The notes: generated by a model not told the origin, from the sequence alone. A stretch of DNA of 64,000 nt from Microtetraspora glauca (GCA_001570385.1 BBYL01000015.1:72659-136658); one strand, 5' to 3'. Counted from the first letter of the stretch, positions 35,357-43,751 are shown. Numbers and translations: made by a program.

Positions 35357-37270
35357 ATGACAGCTCTGCCGGCCATCGCCGGGGACCACACCGCCCGCCC
35401 GGCCGGGGGCGACCGCGGCGACTCGCCGTGGGCGCGGCCCGCCCTGCTGGCGCTGCTCGCGGCCACCGCGCTGCTGTACCTCTGGGGGCTCGGCGCCTCC
35501 GGCTGGGCGAACGCCTTCTACTCGGCCGCCGTACAGGCGGGAAGCCAGAGCTGGAAGGCGTTCTTCTTCGGCTCGTCCGACGCCGCGAACTTCATCACCG
35601 TCGACAAGACGCCCGCCTCCCTCTGGCCGATGACACTGTCGGTCCGGATCTTCGGCCTCAGCTCGTGGAGCGTCCTCGTGCCCCAGGCCCTGATGGGCGT
35701 GGCCACGACCGGGGTGCTCTACGCGGCGGTCCGGCGCCGGTGCCATCCGGCCGCGGGGCTGCTCGCGGGTGCGGTGTTCGCGCTCACCCCGGTCGCCGCG
35801 CTCATGTTCCGCTTCAACAACCCCGACGCCTTGCTGGTGCTGCTGCTGACCCTCTCCGCGTACGGGATGCTCCGGGCGCAGGAGCGGGGGAGCACCCGGT
35901 GGCTGGTGCTCGCCGGGTCGCTCATCGGATGGGCGTTCCTGGCCAAGATGCTCCAGGCGTTCCTGGTCGTCCCGGGCTTCGCGCTCACCTACCTCGTGAC
36001 CGCGCCGGTCCCGCTCAGGCGCCGGATCGGGCAGCTCGCGCTCGCCGGGGTGGCGATGGTGGTCAGCGCCGGATGGTGGGTGGCCGCCGTCGCGCTGGTG
36101 CCCGAGGACGCCCGACCGTACGCCGGCGGATCCCAGAACAACAGCGTCATGGAGCTCGCCCTCGGCTACAACGGGCTCGGCCGGATCACCGGAGACGAGG
36201 TCGGCGGCCTGGGCAACCTCAACCAGGGCTCCGGATGGGGCCGGATGTTCGGCACCGAGATCGGCGGGCAGGTCGCCTGGCTGCTCCCTGCCGCTCTGCT
36301 CCTCCTCGCCGCCGGGCTGTGGATCACCCGCCGCGCGCCGCGCACGAATCCGGTACGCGCCGCGTTCCTGCTGTGGGGGAGCTGGCTGGTGGTCACCATC
36401 GTGATCTTCAGCCACATGCAGGGGATCTTCCACGCGTACTACACCGTGGCGCTGGCTCCGGCGATCGGCGCGCTGACCGGCATGGGATGCCACGTCCTGT
36501 GGCGGCGGCCCGGCGTCCCCGCCTCGGCGGCGCTCGCCGCGGCCGTCGCGGGGACCTCCGTGTGGGCGTACACGCTGCTCGGCCGGTCGGCCGAGTTCCT
36601 GCCGTGGCTGCGGGGCGTGGTCCTGGTCGTGGGGATCGCCGGAGCGGCGGCCCTGCTCGTCGTCCGCCACGCCGGGCGGTGGCCGGTCGCCCGGCGTGTC
36701 CGCCTCGCCGTACCGGCCGCCGCCTTGGCGGTCCTCGCCTCGCTCGCCGGTCCCGCGGCGTACGCGGTGGACACGGCGGGCAGCCCGCACACCGGCGCGA
36801 TCCCCACGGCGGGGCCCTCGGTCGGCGGCGGCTTCGGCGGACCAGGGGGTTTCGGCGGACCAGGGCGCTTCGGCGGGGGCAACCCCGGAGGTTTCCGGGG
36901 CGGGGGCGGGCTGCTCGCCGCGGCCACCCCGAGCACGGAGCTCACCGCCGCGCTGCGGGCGGGCGCCTCCGCCTACGCCTGGGTCGCCGCGACGGTCGGG
37001 TCCAACAACGCGGCGGGATACCAGCTCGCCTCCGGCGAACCGGTGATGGCGGTGGGCGGCTTCAACGGCACCGATCCGGCGCCGAGCCTCGACCAGTTCA
37101 AGCGGTACGTCGCCGAGGGCAGGATCCACTACTTCGTCGGCGACGGCATGGGGACCCGCGGAGGCGGCAGCGGCAGCGACTACGCCGAGCGCATCGTCTC
37201 GTGGGTGCGGGACACCTACGACGCGACGACGATCGGCGGCACCACGGTATACGACCTGACCGCGCGCTGA
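35357..37270 (+). CDS. GT39/ArnT-like membrane glycosyltransferase
   Basis: Integral membrane protein of 637 residues with about 12 helices, of the protein mannosyltransferase/ArnT-like superfamily that uses lipid-linked sugars. The first loop WANAFYSAAVQAGSQSWKAF with VDKTPASLWPM holds the conserved acidic/Lys pattern of this group, and FRFNNPDALLVLLL is the second signature. After the helices comes a Gly/Phe-rich outside stretch (repeats of GGFGGPG) and a C-terminal soluble domain of about 150 residues ending GGTTVYDLTAR. GAGGGA precedes the ATG. Acceptor unknown; it may modify cell-wall glycans or proteins. Confidence 0.82.
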   Translation: MTALPAIAGDHTARPAGGDRGDSPWARPALLALLAATALLYLWGLGASGWANAFYSAAVQAGSQSWKAFFFGSSDAANFITVDKTPASLWPMTLSVRIFGLSSWSVLVPQALMGVATTGVLYAAVRRRCHPAAGLLAGAVFALTPVAALMFRFNNPDALLVLLLTLSAYGMLRAQERGSTRWLVLAGSLIGWAFLAKMLQAFLVVPGFALTYLVTAPVPLRRRIGQLALAGVAMVVSAGWWVAAVALVPEDARPYAGGSQNNSVMELALGYNGLGRITGDEVGGLGNLNQGSGWGRMFGTEIGGQVAWLLPAALLLLAAGLWITRRAPRTNPVRAAFLLWGSWLVVTIVIFSHMQGIFHAYYTVALAPAIGALTGMGCHVLWRRPGVPASAALAAAVAGTSVWAYTLLGRSAEFLPWLRGVVLVVGIAGAAALLVVRHAGRWPVARRVRLAVPAAALAVLASLAGPAAYAVDTAGSPHTGAIPTAGPSVGGGFGGPGGFGGPGRFGGGNPGGFRGGGGLLAAATPSTELTAALRAGASAYAWVAATVGSNNAAGYQLASGEPVMAVGGFNGTDPAPSLDQFKRYVAEGRIHYFVGDGMGTRGGGSGSDYAERIVSWVRDTYDATTIGGTTVYDLTAR

Positions 37271-37308
37271 TCGGCCTCGGGCGGGGATCCGGGGAACGGC
37301 CCGCCCGG

Positions 37309-37602
37309 TCAGCGGGGCAGGCGGTAGGAGGTCTCCTCGATCAGGTCGCCCAGCAGTCCGGTCAGCTCTGGCCGGTCGCGGAGCAGTTCGTCCAGCCGGA
37401 ACCGCCACGCCCCGATCTCCTCCGGCACGACGTCCTCCAGTTGGAGGCGCAGCCGGGTCTCGGCCAGCTTCAGCTGGTACATCACGCCGAGGTAGTGCCC
37501 GACCATGTCGCCCAGCCACCAGTACGCGTCGGAGGGGGCGGCCCGGACGAAGACGCGAGCGCCCTCCCAGGCGACTCTCGGGCGGTGGATGATGACTGCC
37601 AT
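37309..37602 (-). CDS. Small hypothetical protein
   Basis: Protein of 97 residues with no recognised family. It reads WWLGDMVGHYLGVMYQLKLAE near the middle and then charged helices ending LGDLIEETSYRLPR. GGGAGGAG lies directly upstream of the ATG at 37602, which makes it a credible gene. It is convergent with the glycosyltransferase (38 bp apart) and divergent from the secreted protein. Confidence 0.55.
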   Translation of the reverse strand: MAVIIHRPRVAWEGARVFVRAAPSDAYWWLGDMVGHYLGVMYQLKLAETRLRLQLEDVVPEEIGAWRFRLDELLRDRPELTGLLGDLIEETSYRLPR

Positions 37603-37835
37603 CGCTCCTCCCGGGCGTGATCGTACGCCCGGCCCGCCACCGCGTCCATCGCGTGCGAGGCCGTACATCCGGGCCGAGGGGGGCCGGAGGGGCCGACCCC
37701 GCGCCTCCTTGCACACCGCCTGCAGACGGGTGGCAAGCGGAGGTCAAGGCGCGTGCAGGCGGCGGAGCGTTCACTGAGCTCACGAAGCTCGGAGACAACG
37801 GCCGGTCCGGGCGCCACGAACCTCAGGAGATCACG

Positions 37836-38558
37836 ATGAAGCGCAGCACGCTCGGCCTGGCCGTCTCCGCGATGACCGGCCTCGCTTTCGCCCTCTCCGC
37901 CACCGTCGCGGCCACGCCCGCCATGGCCTCAGGAGACTACGGTCCGGACACCTGCATCCAGGGGTACGTGTGGCGGACGGCACGGCCGTCGGACCTCGTC
38001 TGCGTCCAGCCCTCCGTCCGCGACCAGACCGCCAAGGACAACCAGGTCAAGGCGTCCCGCTGGACCTCCGGCCCGTTCGGGCCGCACACCTGCGTGACCG
38101 GTTTCGTCTGGCGCGAGGCGTTCACCGGGGACGACGTGTGCGTCACCCCCGCGGTCCGCGCCCAGGCGAAGCTCGACAACAGCAAGGCCGCCGACCGCAA
38201 GGTCTCCGCCCGTCTGTGGATCAGCCGGTACACCGTGCCGCCGCGCGACAACGGCGACGGCACCTCCACCAGCACCTCGGTCGACGACATTCCGCGGTTC
38301 AAGCTCAGCGGCGACCACTACAACGTCGGACAGGTGAAGCTGTACATCCGGTTCGACACCGGTCGCCTGTACTGGAGCGGCGCCGTCACGGCCACCGCGC
38401 ACAGCGGATTCGCCGGAGGCAGCTTCGGCAAGAACACCGGCGTGTTCGACTGCGCCGCCGCGGGCAAGCCCGCCAACGGCTACGCCCAGGCGTACGACGT
38501 GGTCTCCGGCCGCTGGTCGCCCCGCGTCCCGGTCCGGATCGGCTGCTCCGTACTCTGA
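37836..38558 (+). CDS. Secreted protein with two GPxTC-VWR repeats
   Basis: Exported protein of 240 residues. The ATG at 37836 has AGGAGA seven bases upstream and begins a Sec signal peptide (KRSTLGLAVSAMTGLAFALS) with cleavage likely after TPAMA near residue 32. Then come two repeats of about 45 residues with two Cys each: YGPDTCIQGYVWRTARPSD and FGPHTCVTGFVWREAFTGD, each followed by VCVxPxxR. The last 110 residues look like a beta domain (VGQVKLYIRFDTGRLYWSG). The repeats probably form small disulfide modules at the cell surface; function unknown. Confidence 0.75.
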   Translation: MKRSTLGLAVSAMTGLAFALSATVAATPAMASGDYGPDTCIQGYVWRTARPSDLVCVQPSVRDQTAKDNQVKASRWTSGPFGPHTCVTGFVWREAFTGDDVCVTPAVRAQAKLDNSKAADRKVSARLWISRYTVPPRDNGDGTSTSTSVDDIPRFKLSGDHYNVGQVKLYIRFDTGRLYWSGAVTATAHSGFAGGSFGKNTGVFDCAAAGKPANGYAQAYDVVSGRWSPRVPVRIGCSVL

Positions 38559-38593
38559 GCGATCATCGCGCCATCGGACAGGCGCACCCGGAC

Positions 38594-38615
38594 GGCCGCC
38601 GCCTCGGCGGCGGTC
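38594..38615 (+). terminator. Short hairpin after the secreted protein
   Basis: GGCCGCCGCC (38594-38603) and GGCGGCGGTC (38606-38615) pair with one mismatch and are followed by GCCTTTG. Plausible terminator for the secreted protein gene. Confidence 0.5.
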
Positions 38616-38675
38616 GCCTTTGTGGCCCGGCGCCGCCGAACGGACGTCCCGGCGGCGCGTGATCCGGCGGCCGAC

Positions 38676-39356
38676 TCAGCGACGGGTGAGACGGCAGGCG
38701 TCCTCCCACCGCAGCGGATCGATCGGTGCCTCGTGACGGATCAGGTCGGCGCAGTCGCCGATCGTGTCCGTCAGCAGCTTCCTGAGCATCGCGTCCGGAT
38801 CGGCGACGCACGCCTCCGAGATCCCCCGGACCGAGAGCTGAACCGTGTTCGGCGCCGCGTACCTGCGGAAACCCTTGGCGGAGACCCGCACGCCGCGCCG
38901 GAACCTGTAGGCCCAGCGGGCCGCGTCGGGAACCTGCGCCAGAGCGAGCGAGCTCTGCGCGCCGACGCTGCCGTGCGGCCGCCCTTCGAGGCCGGCCAGC
39001 ACGTGCTCGGCCGAGAGCACGGACACCGCCAGCGCGAGCTGCCGCTCGTGCGACACGACCGGCAGCGCCGAGGTCGCGCACCGCAGCGCGATGCGGGCGT
39101 CGATGCGCGGGTCGTCGCCGGTGAGCCCGATCACCGAGGGGATCAGCGGGGCCAGCGAAGGCCGGGCCGCGTCCGTCGTGTGGTCGTTGACCAGACGTGC
39201 GAGCCCGGCCAGCAGTGGATGCGTGCAAGCCGGATGATCGCTCCAGCGCTCTCCGGCGAGGAAGGACGCGAGCTCCATGAAGCAGGCGCCCTTACTGGGG
39301 TTGCGATGCTTGCCGCGTGACAGCAGCGGCATTGCCGTGGGCATCTGATCGTGCAC
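38676..39356 (-). CDS. Hypothetical protein
   Basis: Protein of 226 residues that I do not recognise. The GTG at 39356 is preferred because GGGAG lies six bases upstream; an ATG at 39344 is an alternative. The sequence is rich in Ala/Arg/Leu helices, with ACTHPLLAGLARLVNDHTT, ALPVVSHERQLALAVSVL and a closing RLTRR. It has no signal peptide or membrane segment. It is divergent from the first secreted repeat protein, with about 500 bases between them. Confidence 0.6.
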   Translation of the reverse strand: MHDQMPTAMPLLSRGKHRNPSKGACFMELASFLAGERWSDHPACTHPLLAGLARLVNDHTTDAARPSLAPLIPSVIGLTGDDPRIDARIALRCATSALPVVSHERQLALAVSVLSAEHVLAGLEGRPHGSVGAQSSLALAQVPDAARWAYRFRRGVRVSAKGFRRYAAPNTVQLSVRGISEACVADPDAMLRKLLTDTIGDCADLIRHEAPIDPLRWEDACRLTRR

Positions 39357-39620
39357 GAGAAACTCCCACCCGAATCGCCCAACATGTCGCTTTCCAGTGT
39401 GCGCCCAGGTGGCCTCATTGAGAAGAACCCGCCCCTCGGCCTCCATGTGACGGCCCGAACGGGCAATGCCCCGGGACACGGACCGGCGCCGGGAACCCCG
39501 TATTCCAGGGGATTCCCGCGCCCGCTGCTTTGACGTTGGCAAAGTCGGGTTTCGGCGAAGCCGCCCATCGGAGAGGCCACGGGTCAACGGATTCCGGACG
39601 GTGGCACGCCCCGGTGGCGA

Positions 39621-39854
39621 GTAATCAGCCTCAATGGAGCCCTTTGCCGCTAAAAGGTGACCATCGTGATTTCCGCCCTTTAACGTGAAGCTAGGTCACA
39701 CGCCGTTTCGGCGTCTTCCCGGGAGACCGATTCGACGCTCCGTCAATCCGCAAGTGCCAGGCCAGGGCCGATTCGCTCGGCGGGCCGGGCAACACCTGCG
39801 AACGCGTCCCGCCAACGAGCAGGGCGTGGAACCTCACCACACGGAGTGATTCTC
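39621..39854 (+). promoter_or_regulatory. Conserved leader/promoter element A
   Basis: The 234 bases before the first secreted repeat protein match those before the second one (41454-41693). Shared blocks are GTAATCAGCC (39621), GAGCCCTTTGCC (39637), GGTGACCA (39656), a 53-base block at 39692-39744 that differs from its partner by one base and one gap, and the ribosome site ACACGGAGTGATT. The long block contains a hairpin ACGCCG-TTT-CGGCGT (39700-39714) and GGGAGACCGATTCGACGCTC. The 5' blocks look like promoter or upstream elements, the 3' block like transcribed RNA. No known riboswitch class fits clearly. Confidence 0.7.
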
Positions 39855-40190
39855 ATGCTCAGACAAGTTCTCGCCGCCGGCGCACTCGTAGTCTCCGCCC
39901 TCGCGGTCCCGGTCGCCATGCAGGCTCAGCCCGCGAACGCCGGTGTCACGCCGTCCTCGACCGGCGCGGACTCGACGTCGACGTCGGCTACCACGACGGA
40001 GTCCTCCAGCTGCCACTGGAGACGCGGCTGCAAGATCTGCCACGGCGAAGTGGTCTACTGCCGTCACCGCCGCCACCACCGCGGTAACGAGAACTTCAAC
40101 CGCAACGAGAACCGCAACTTCAACCGGAACGAGAACCGGAACATCAACCGCAACGAGAACATCAACCGGAACATCAACCGGAACGGATGA
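39855..40190 (+). CDS. Small secreted Asn/Arg-repeat protein A
   Basis: Exported protein of 111 residues. The signal peptide LRQVLAAGALVVSALAVPVA with cleavage after QPANA is nearly the same as that of the protein at 41694. The mature part has a Ser/Thr-rich stretch, a Cys/His-rich patch (CHWRRGCKICHGEVVYCRH) and then about 35 residues of Asn/Arg/Glu repeats such as NENFNRNENRNFNRNE. The start is the ATG at 39855 with GGAG at 39843-39846. The Cys/His patch could bind metal; the repeats suggest a disordered surface polymer-like tail. A strong terminator follows. Confidence 0.7.
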   Translation: MLRQVLAAGALVVSALAVPVAMQAQPANAGVTPSSTGADSTSTSATTTESSSCHWRRGCKICHGEVVYCRHRRHHRGNENFNRNENRNFNRNENRNINRNENINRNINRNG

Positions 40191-40208
40191 CGCCGCCCAG
40201 CGGTGAAC

Positions 40209-40241
40209 GGCCGCCCCGTGAGCGCTTCTCACGGGGCGGCC
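40209..40241 (+). terminator. Intrinsic terminator after secreted protein A
   Basis: GGCCGCCCCGTGAG (40209-40222) pairs perfectly with CTCACGGGGCGGCC (40228-40241), loop CGCTT, followed by TCCCCATTTC. A 14-bp stem is among the strongest in the window. Confidence 0.88.
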
Positions 40242-40386
40242 TCCCCATTTCCGTGTCGCACGCCCGCGGTCCTTTCGTTCGGGACACCGTGCTTGTTCGG
40301 GACACCGTGCGCTGCGGGGCCCTTCGTCCCTGGCCGGCGAAACGAGTGGGCGACTCCACCGGTTCGTACGCCGAAGGCGGGGGAGG

Positions 40387-41364
40387 TCAGGACGCCAGCC
40401 ACGCGTCGACGCGGCCGTGCAGGCGCTCCTTGGTCGCGGCTGGTGCGAAGGACGCGTCGATCCCCGCCCGGGCGAGCTCGGCCAGGGTCGGATCGTCGTA
40501 TCCGAAGGCGTCCCGCACGCGGGTGTACTCCTCCACCAGCGACGTTCCGGCGATGGCCGGGATGTCGGTGTTCAGCGTGACCGCCAACCCCGCCGCGCGC
40601 AGCCGCTGCAGCGGGTGGTCCTCGATCGACGGAGCGAACCCGAGGGCGACGTTCGACGACGGGCACACCTCCAGGGGGATCGCCCGCTCGCGCAGTTCGG
40701 CGACCAGATTGTCGTCGTCCAGGGCGCGGATGCCGTGTCCGAGCCGCTCCGCGTGGCCGAGCAGGAGAGCCTCACGGATGCTCTCGGGGCCGCGCTCCTC
40801 GCCGGCGTGGTGCACGAGATGGACGCCCGAGTCCTTCGCCGCGTCGAGGACCTCGGCGAACGGGGCCAGGGAGTAGGACTCCTCGCCGGCCAGGCCGATG
40901 CCGATGACGCCGTCCGAGGCGTACCGCGTGGCGAGCTTGAGCGTGCGCCAGGCCCGGTCGACCGAACGGCGCCGGGAGTGGTCGAGGATCACCCGGCACT
41001 CGATGCCGTAGGTCGCCCGGCCCTCTGCCAGGCCCTCCAGGACGGCCTCCAGGGGCATCTCGGGCCGGCCCAGCCGCTCGCCGTGCGACGCCGCCGTGAA
41101 GGTGACCTCGGCGTAGCCGGTGCCCTGCGCCGCCTCGTCCTCGCAGAACTCGAGGGCGATCCGCCGGAAGTCCTCCGGCCTGCGCGGGCACTCCCGTACG
41201 AGGGAGTTGTAGTCGGCGAACTCGCGGAAGCCGGCGAACGCGGGCGGAAGCTCCGGAGCGGTCAGGCCGTTCGCGTCGGCGATCTCCCGGGCGGTCGTCC
41301 ACCGGACGGTGCTCTCCAGGTGGACGTGCAGATGGGCCTTGGGCAGCCGGGCGATGTCGCGCAT
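40387..41364 (-). CDS. Adenosine deaminase family protein
   Basis: Metal-dependent deaminase of 325 residues, TIM-barrel amidohydrolase fold. Metal and active-site pieces are KAHLHVHLE at residues 9-17, HHAGE near 196, RLGHGIRA near 219, EVCPSSNVALGF near 245 and NTDIPAIAG near 275. In well-studied adenosine deaminases the last motif is NTDDP; here the second Asp, which contacts the purine, is Ile, so the substrate may differ from adenosine. A TATCCT box on the minus strand (41377-41372) seven bases before the ATG suggests a leaderless transcript. It separates the two secreted repeat protein genes on the opposite strand. Confidence 0.82.
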   Translation of the reverse strand: MRDIARLPKAHLHVHLESTVRWTTAREIADANGLTAPELPPAFAGFREFADYNSLVRECPRRPEDFRRIALEFCEDEAAQGTGYAEVTFTAASHGERLGRPEMPLEAVLEGLAEGRATYGIECRVILDHSRRRSVDRAWRTLKLATRYASDGVIGIGLAGEESYSLAPFAEVLDAAKDSGVHLVHHAGEERGPESIREALLLGHAERLGHGIRALDDDNLVAELRERAIPLEVCPSSNVALGFAPSIEDHPLQRLRAAGLAVTLNTDIPAIAGTSLVEEYTRVRDAFGYDDPTLAELARAGIDASFAPAATKERLHGRVDAWLAS

Positions 41365-41453
41365 TCGCCCGAGGATAGAAGCCGGGCCCGGTGGCGCGCA
41401 CGCGCTTATTCGCGTGGACCGTTCATCTGACGCCGAGTCGATCCGAACAAACG

Positions 41454-41693
41454 GTAATCAGCCCTGACCGAGCCCTTTGCCACTTACGGGTGACCACGGG
41501 CCGTGGGCCTCCCTACCGTTGGGTTAGGTCGACACGCCGTTTCGGCGTCATCCCGGGAGACCGATTCGACGCTCCGTCCGTCCGTCCGCACCTCAGCTCG
41601 CGGCCCCGCCGCGTCGCTCCGCGGACCCGACACCACGAGATCCGGCCCCGCCACCGAGCAGGGGCGGGGAACCGTCACACACGGAGTGATTAC
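41454..41693 (+). promoter_or_regulatory. Conserved leader/promoter element B
   Basis: Second copy of the element at 39621-39854. It has GTAATCAGCC (41454), GAGCCCTTTGCC (41470), GGTGACCA (41489), the long near-identical block at 41525-41578 with the ACGCCG-TTT-CGGCGT hairpin, and ACACGGAGTGATT before ATGCTCAGA. The order and spacing are kept within a few bases over 240 bases, while the stretch between 41579 and 41680 has drifted. Confidence 0.7.
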
Positions 41694-42158
41694 ATGCTCA
41701 GAAACGCACTCGCCACCGGTGCGCTGGTGGCCTCCGCACTCGTCGCTCCTGCCGTCCTCTCAGCTCAGCCGGCGAACGCCGCTGTCTCCACTCAGGCGGC
41801 ACGCCCCACCTCGACCGCCACGGGTGCAGCGGACGATGGGGACCGCGACCACCGCAGAGACGGCTGGGACCGCGACCACCGTGGCCGCAGAGACGGCTGG
41901 GACCGCGACCACCGTGGCCGCAGAGACGGCTGGGACCGCGACCACCGTCGCCGCAGAGACGGCTGGGACCACGACCACCGAGGCCGGGACCACAGAGGCC
42001 GCGATCACTGGGATCGGGACCACAGAGGCCGCGACCACTGGGACCGGGACCACGAGCGCGGTCACATGGAGCGCGGCCACAGAGAGCGCGGTCACATGGA
42101 GCGCGGCCACATGGAGCGCGGCCGTGAGCGCGGTCACATGGAGCGCGGCCGCCAGTAG
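41694..42158 (+). CDS. Small secreted Asp/His/Arg-repeat protein B
   Basis: Exported protein of 154 residues. The signal peptide LRNALATGALVASALVAPAV, cleaved after QPANA, mirrors protein A. The mature part is made of repeats: four units of RRDGWDRDHRG (11 residues, coded by a 33-bp DNA repeat), then RGRDHWDRDH units, then RGHMERGH units. The high His/Asp/Arg content could bind metal ions or polyanions. Start is ATG 41694 with GGAG eight bases upstream. A 16-bp-stem terminator follows. The mature sequence is unlike that of A, so only export signal and control region are shared. Confidence 0.7.
   Translation: MLRNALATGALVASALVAPAVLSAQPANAAVSTQAARPTSTATGAADDGDRDHRRDGWDRDHRGRRDGWDRDHRGRRDGWDRDHRRRRDGWDHDHRGRDHRGRDHWDRDHRGRDHWDRDHERGHMERGHRERGHMERGHMERGRERGHMERGRQ
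41854..41985 (+). repeat. 33-bp tandem repeat inside secreted protein B
   Basis: Four units starting GCAGAGACGGCTGGGACC at 41854, 41887, 41920 and 41953; the first two are identical and the others differ at one to a few positions. Each codes for an 11-residue unit. Confidence 0.9.
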
Positions 42159-42248
42159 TACGAGAGGCGGTGAGTTCCAGGGAGTGTCGGACACGCCCTA
42201 GGACGATCCGCCGCTCAGGCTAGATCCGGCGCGATCTGGCAGATCCGT

Positions 42249-42284
42249 GTCATCGCCTCGCGGGGACGCCCGCGAGGCGATGAC
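42249..42284 (+). terminator. Strong hairpin after secreted protein B
   Basis: A perfect 16-bp stem: GTCATCGCCTCGCGGG (42249-42264) pairs with 42269-42284, loop GACG. There is only a weak U content after it. Confidence 0.8.
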
Positions 42285-42384
42285 GTGTCTCGGAGGACGT
42301 CATCGAATGAGAGGTCGTCGAACGCCGGGGGCGAGCCCTCCCCGGCCCGAGGGGGCGGGGGAGAGGGCGGCGTGGCGAGGTCGA

Positions 42385-42579
42385 TCAGCCGCCGCTCTTG
42401 CGGCGGAACGAGCGCCGGCCGCCGGCGGGGCCGTGCGCGGCGTTGACCTTCGACGGGTCCTTGCCGGTGCCCGCGGCGTTCCGCTCGGCCTGGGTGCGCT
42501 TCTTACGCTCGAGGGCCTCGCGGAACTTGCGCTTCATCTCGTCTTCGGGGGCGTCGTGCTCCGGTTCGGCGGCAGTCAT
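42385..42579 (-). CDS. DUF5302 family small protein
   Basis: Protein of 64 residues, highly charged: DEMKRKFREALERKKRTQA then a Gly/Arg-rich end GRRSFRRKSGG. This is the actinobacterial DUF5302 pattern. AGGAGG lies seven bases before the ATG. Function unknown; the charge suggests binding to nucleic acid or ribosome. Confidence 0.8.
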   Translation of the reverse strand: MTAAEPEHDAPEDEMKRKFREALERKKRTQAERNAAGTGKDPSKVNAAHGPAGGRRSFRRKSGG

Positions 42580-42748
42580 GCGGACCTCCTAAGGGGTGCA
42601 TGCGCGCGGCTGTCAAGACCGGGCGCGGTTCACGCTCACCCTACCGCCATGCTCAGCCCGTTGATCCAATGGGACGGAGCCGCCCGAAAGGCGGGCATGC
42701 GCGAGGGGGACATCGGACCATCGCGACTCGGATCCGGCGTCGTTTCAG

Positions 42749-42819
42749 AGGTGGAGACGGGATTTGAACCCGTGTGGACGGCTTTGCAGGCCGCTGCCTC
42801 GCCTCTCGGCCACTCCACC
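42749..42819 (-). tRNA. tRNA-Cys (GCA), copy 2
   Basis: Acceptor GGTGGAG/CTCCACC, anticodon loop CTGCAAA, anticodon GCA. Differs from the copy at 17450-17520 only at the 3' side of the anticodon stem and the variable region (GCCGTCCAC against GCCGCGTAC). Confidence 0.93.
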
Positions 42820-42848
42820 GAGAGAGGCCCGTATCGGAGACCTCGCAG

Positions 42849-42920
42849 AGCGGAAGACGGGATTCGAACCCGCGACCCTCACCTTGGCAAGGTGATGCTC
42901 TACCACTGAGCCACTTCCGC
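42849..42920 (-). tRNA. tRNA-Gly (GCC), copy 3
   Basis: Same 72-nt sequence as the two tRNA-Gly genes in the 17-kb cluster. A possible -10 box TACAGT is on the minus strand at 42949-42944. Confidence 0.95.
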
Positions 42921-42987
42921 GTCCGCCTCACGGCGTTGTCGCAACTGTACCGGGTTTCCGGCGTGCGTGCGTAACGCACACCGGCAC

Positions 42988-43650
42988 TCACATCGGCTTG
43001 GTGGACCGGTTGCGGAACGCCCGGGCGGCGCCCCGCTCGATCGCCGGCAGCATCAGGAAGATCTCCAGGATCCTGGTCAGCCGGTGCACCTCGATGCGGT
43101 GGAAGTCCGGTCCCTCCGCGCGGGCCAGCACGAGCGTGAGCGCCAGCGGCGGCAGGGGAGCGGTGATCAGGTGCAGTCCCGACGGCAGCGTGCTCGCCGT
43201 CGGGCGCGTCGGAGTCTCCTCGGGGAACGGAATGTCCTCCGGAGCCCGCCAGCTGGAATGGACGACCTCCCTGGGGACGGTCTCCGTCCCCGCGGCGGCC
43301 CAGTCGGCGCTGAACAGCACCGGCATGGAGTCGATCAGCGTGGCGAGGGCCCGGTCTCCCGCCGTCGTGAGGAACCTGAGGATCTCCAGCTCGGGAAAGG
43401 TCCCCGGAGCCTCCCTGGTCGTCCAGACACCCTCCACCCGGACGCCGGGAAGGCTCTCCAGGCTCTCCGCGAGTTGCTCACGCGGAGCCGCGTCCGGCCA
43501 GTAGACCGTGAAGTCGTCCACGGCCCGCCCCTCGCCCCGGTCGAGAACGGTGACCTGGGTGATGTCCGCCCCCGCCGCGCCCAGCGCGCGGGTCACCTGC
43601 CCGAGGGCGCCCGGGCGGTCCGGGAGCGCGATTCTCAGTCGCAAGAGCAT
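42988..43650 (-). CDS. ACT domain protein
   Basis: Protein of 220 residues. The first 75 residues are an ACT amino acid-binding domain: LLRLRIALPDRPGALGQVTRAL, GADITQVTVLDRGEGRAVDDFTV. The rest has a second, degenerate half with LHLITAPLPPLALTLVLARA and a helical end. GAGGAGG precedes the ATG at 43650. Members are annotated as amino acid-binding proteins in actinobacteria; partner unknown. It is divergent from dusB, about 100 bases away. Confidence 0.8.
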   Translation of the reverse strand: MLLRLRIALPDRPGALGQVTRALGAAGADITQVTVLDRGEGRAVDDFTVYWPDAAPREQLAESLESLPGVRVEGVWTTREAPGTFPELEILRFLTTAGDRALATLIDSMPVLFSADWAAAGTETVPREVVHSSWRAPEDIPFPEETPTRPTASTLPSGLHLITAPLPPLALTLVLARAEGPDFHRIEVHRLTRILEIFLMLPAIERGAARAFRNRSTKPM

Positions 43651-43751
43651 GCACGACCTCCTCGCCTCGACGTGACCAGGGTATCCACGGCCGATTCGCG
43701 TCGTCCATGATCTTGTACTTTTCACACCCGGCGGGCGGCGACAATGAACCC

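Noticed and set aside
39692..39744. c-di-AMP (ydaO) riboswitch for the conserved leader
   Set aside because: The characteristic ydaO core segments could not be found; only a small hairpin and purine-rich loop are shared.
41854..41985. CRISPR-like regular repeats
   Set aside because: Units are directly joined, without unique spacers, and are in frame with an 11-residue protein repeat.
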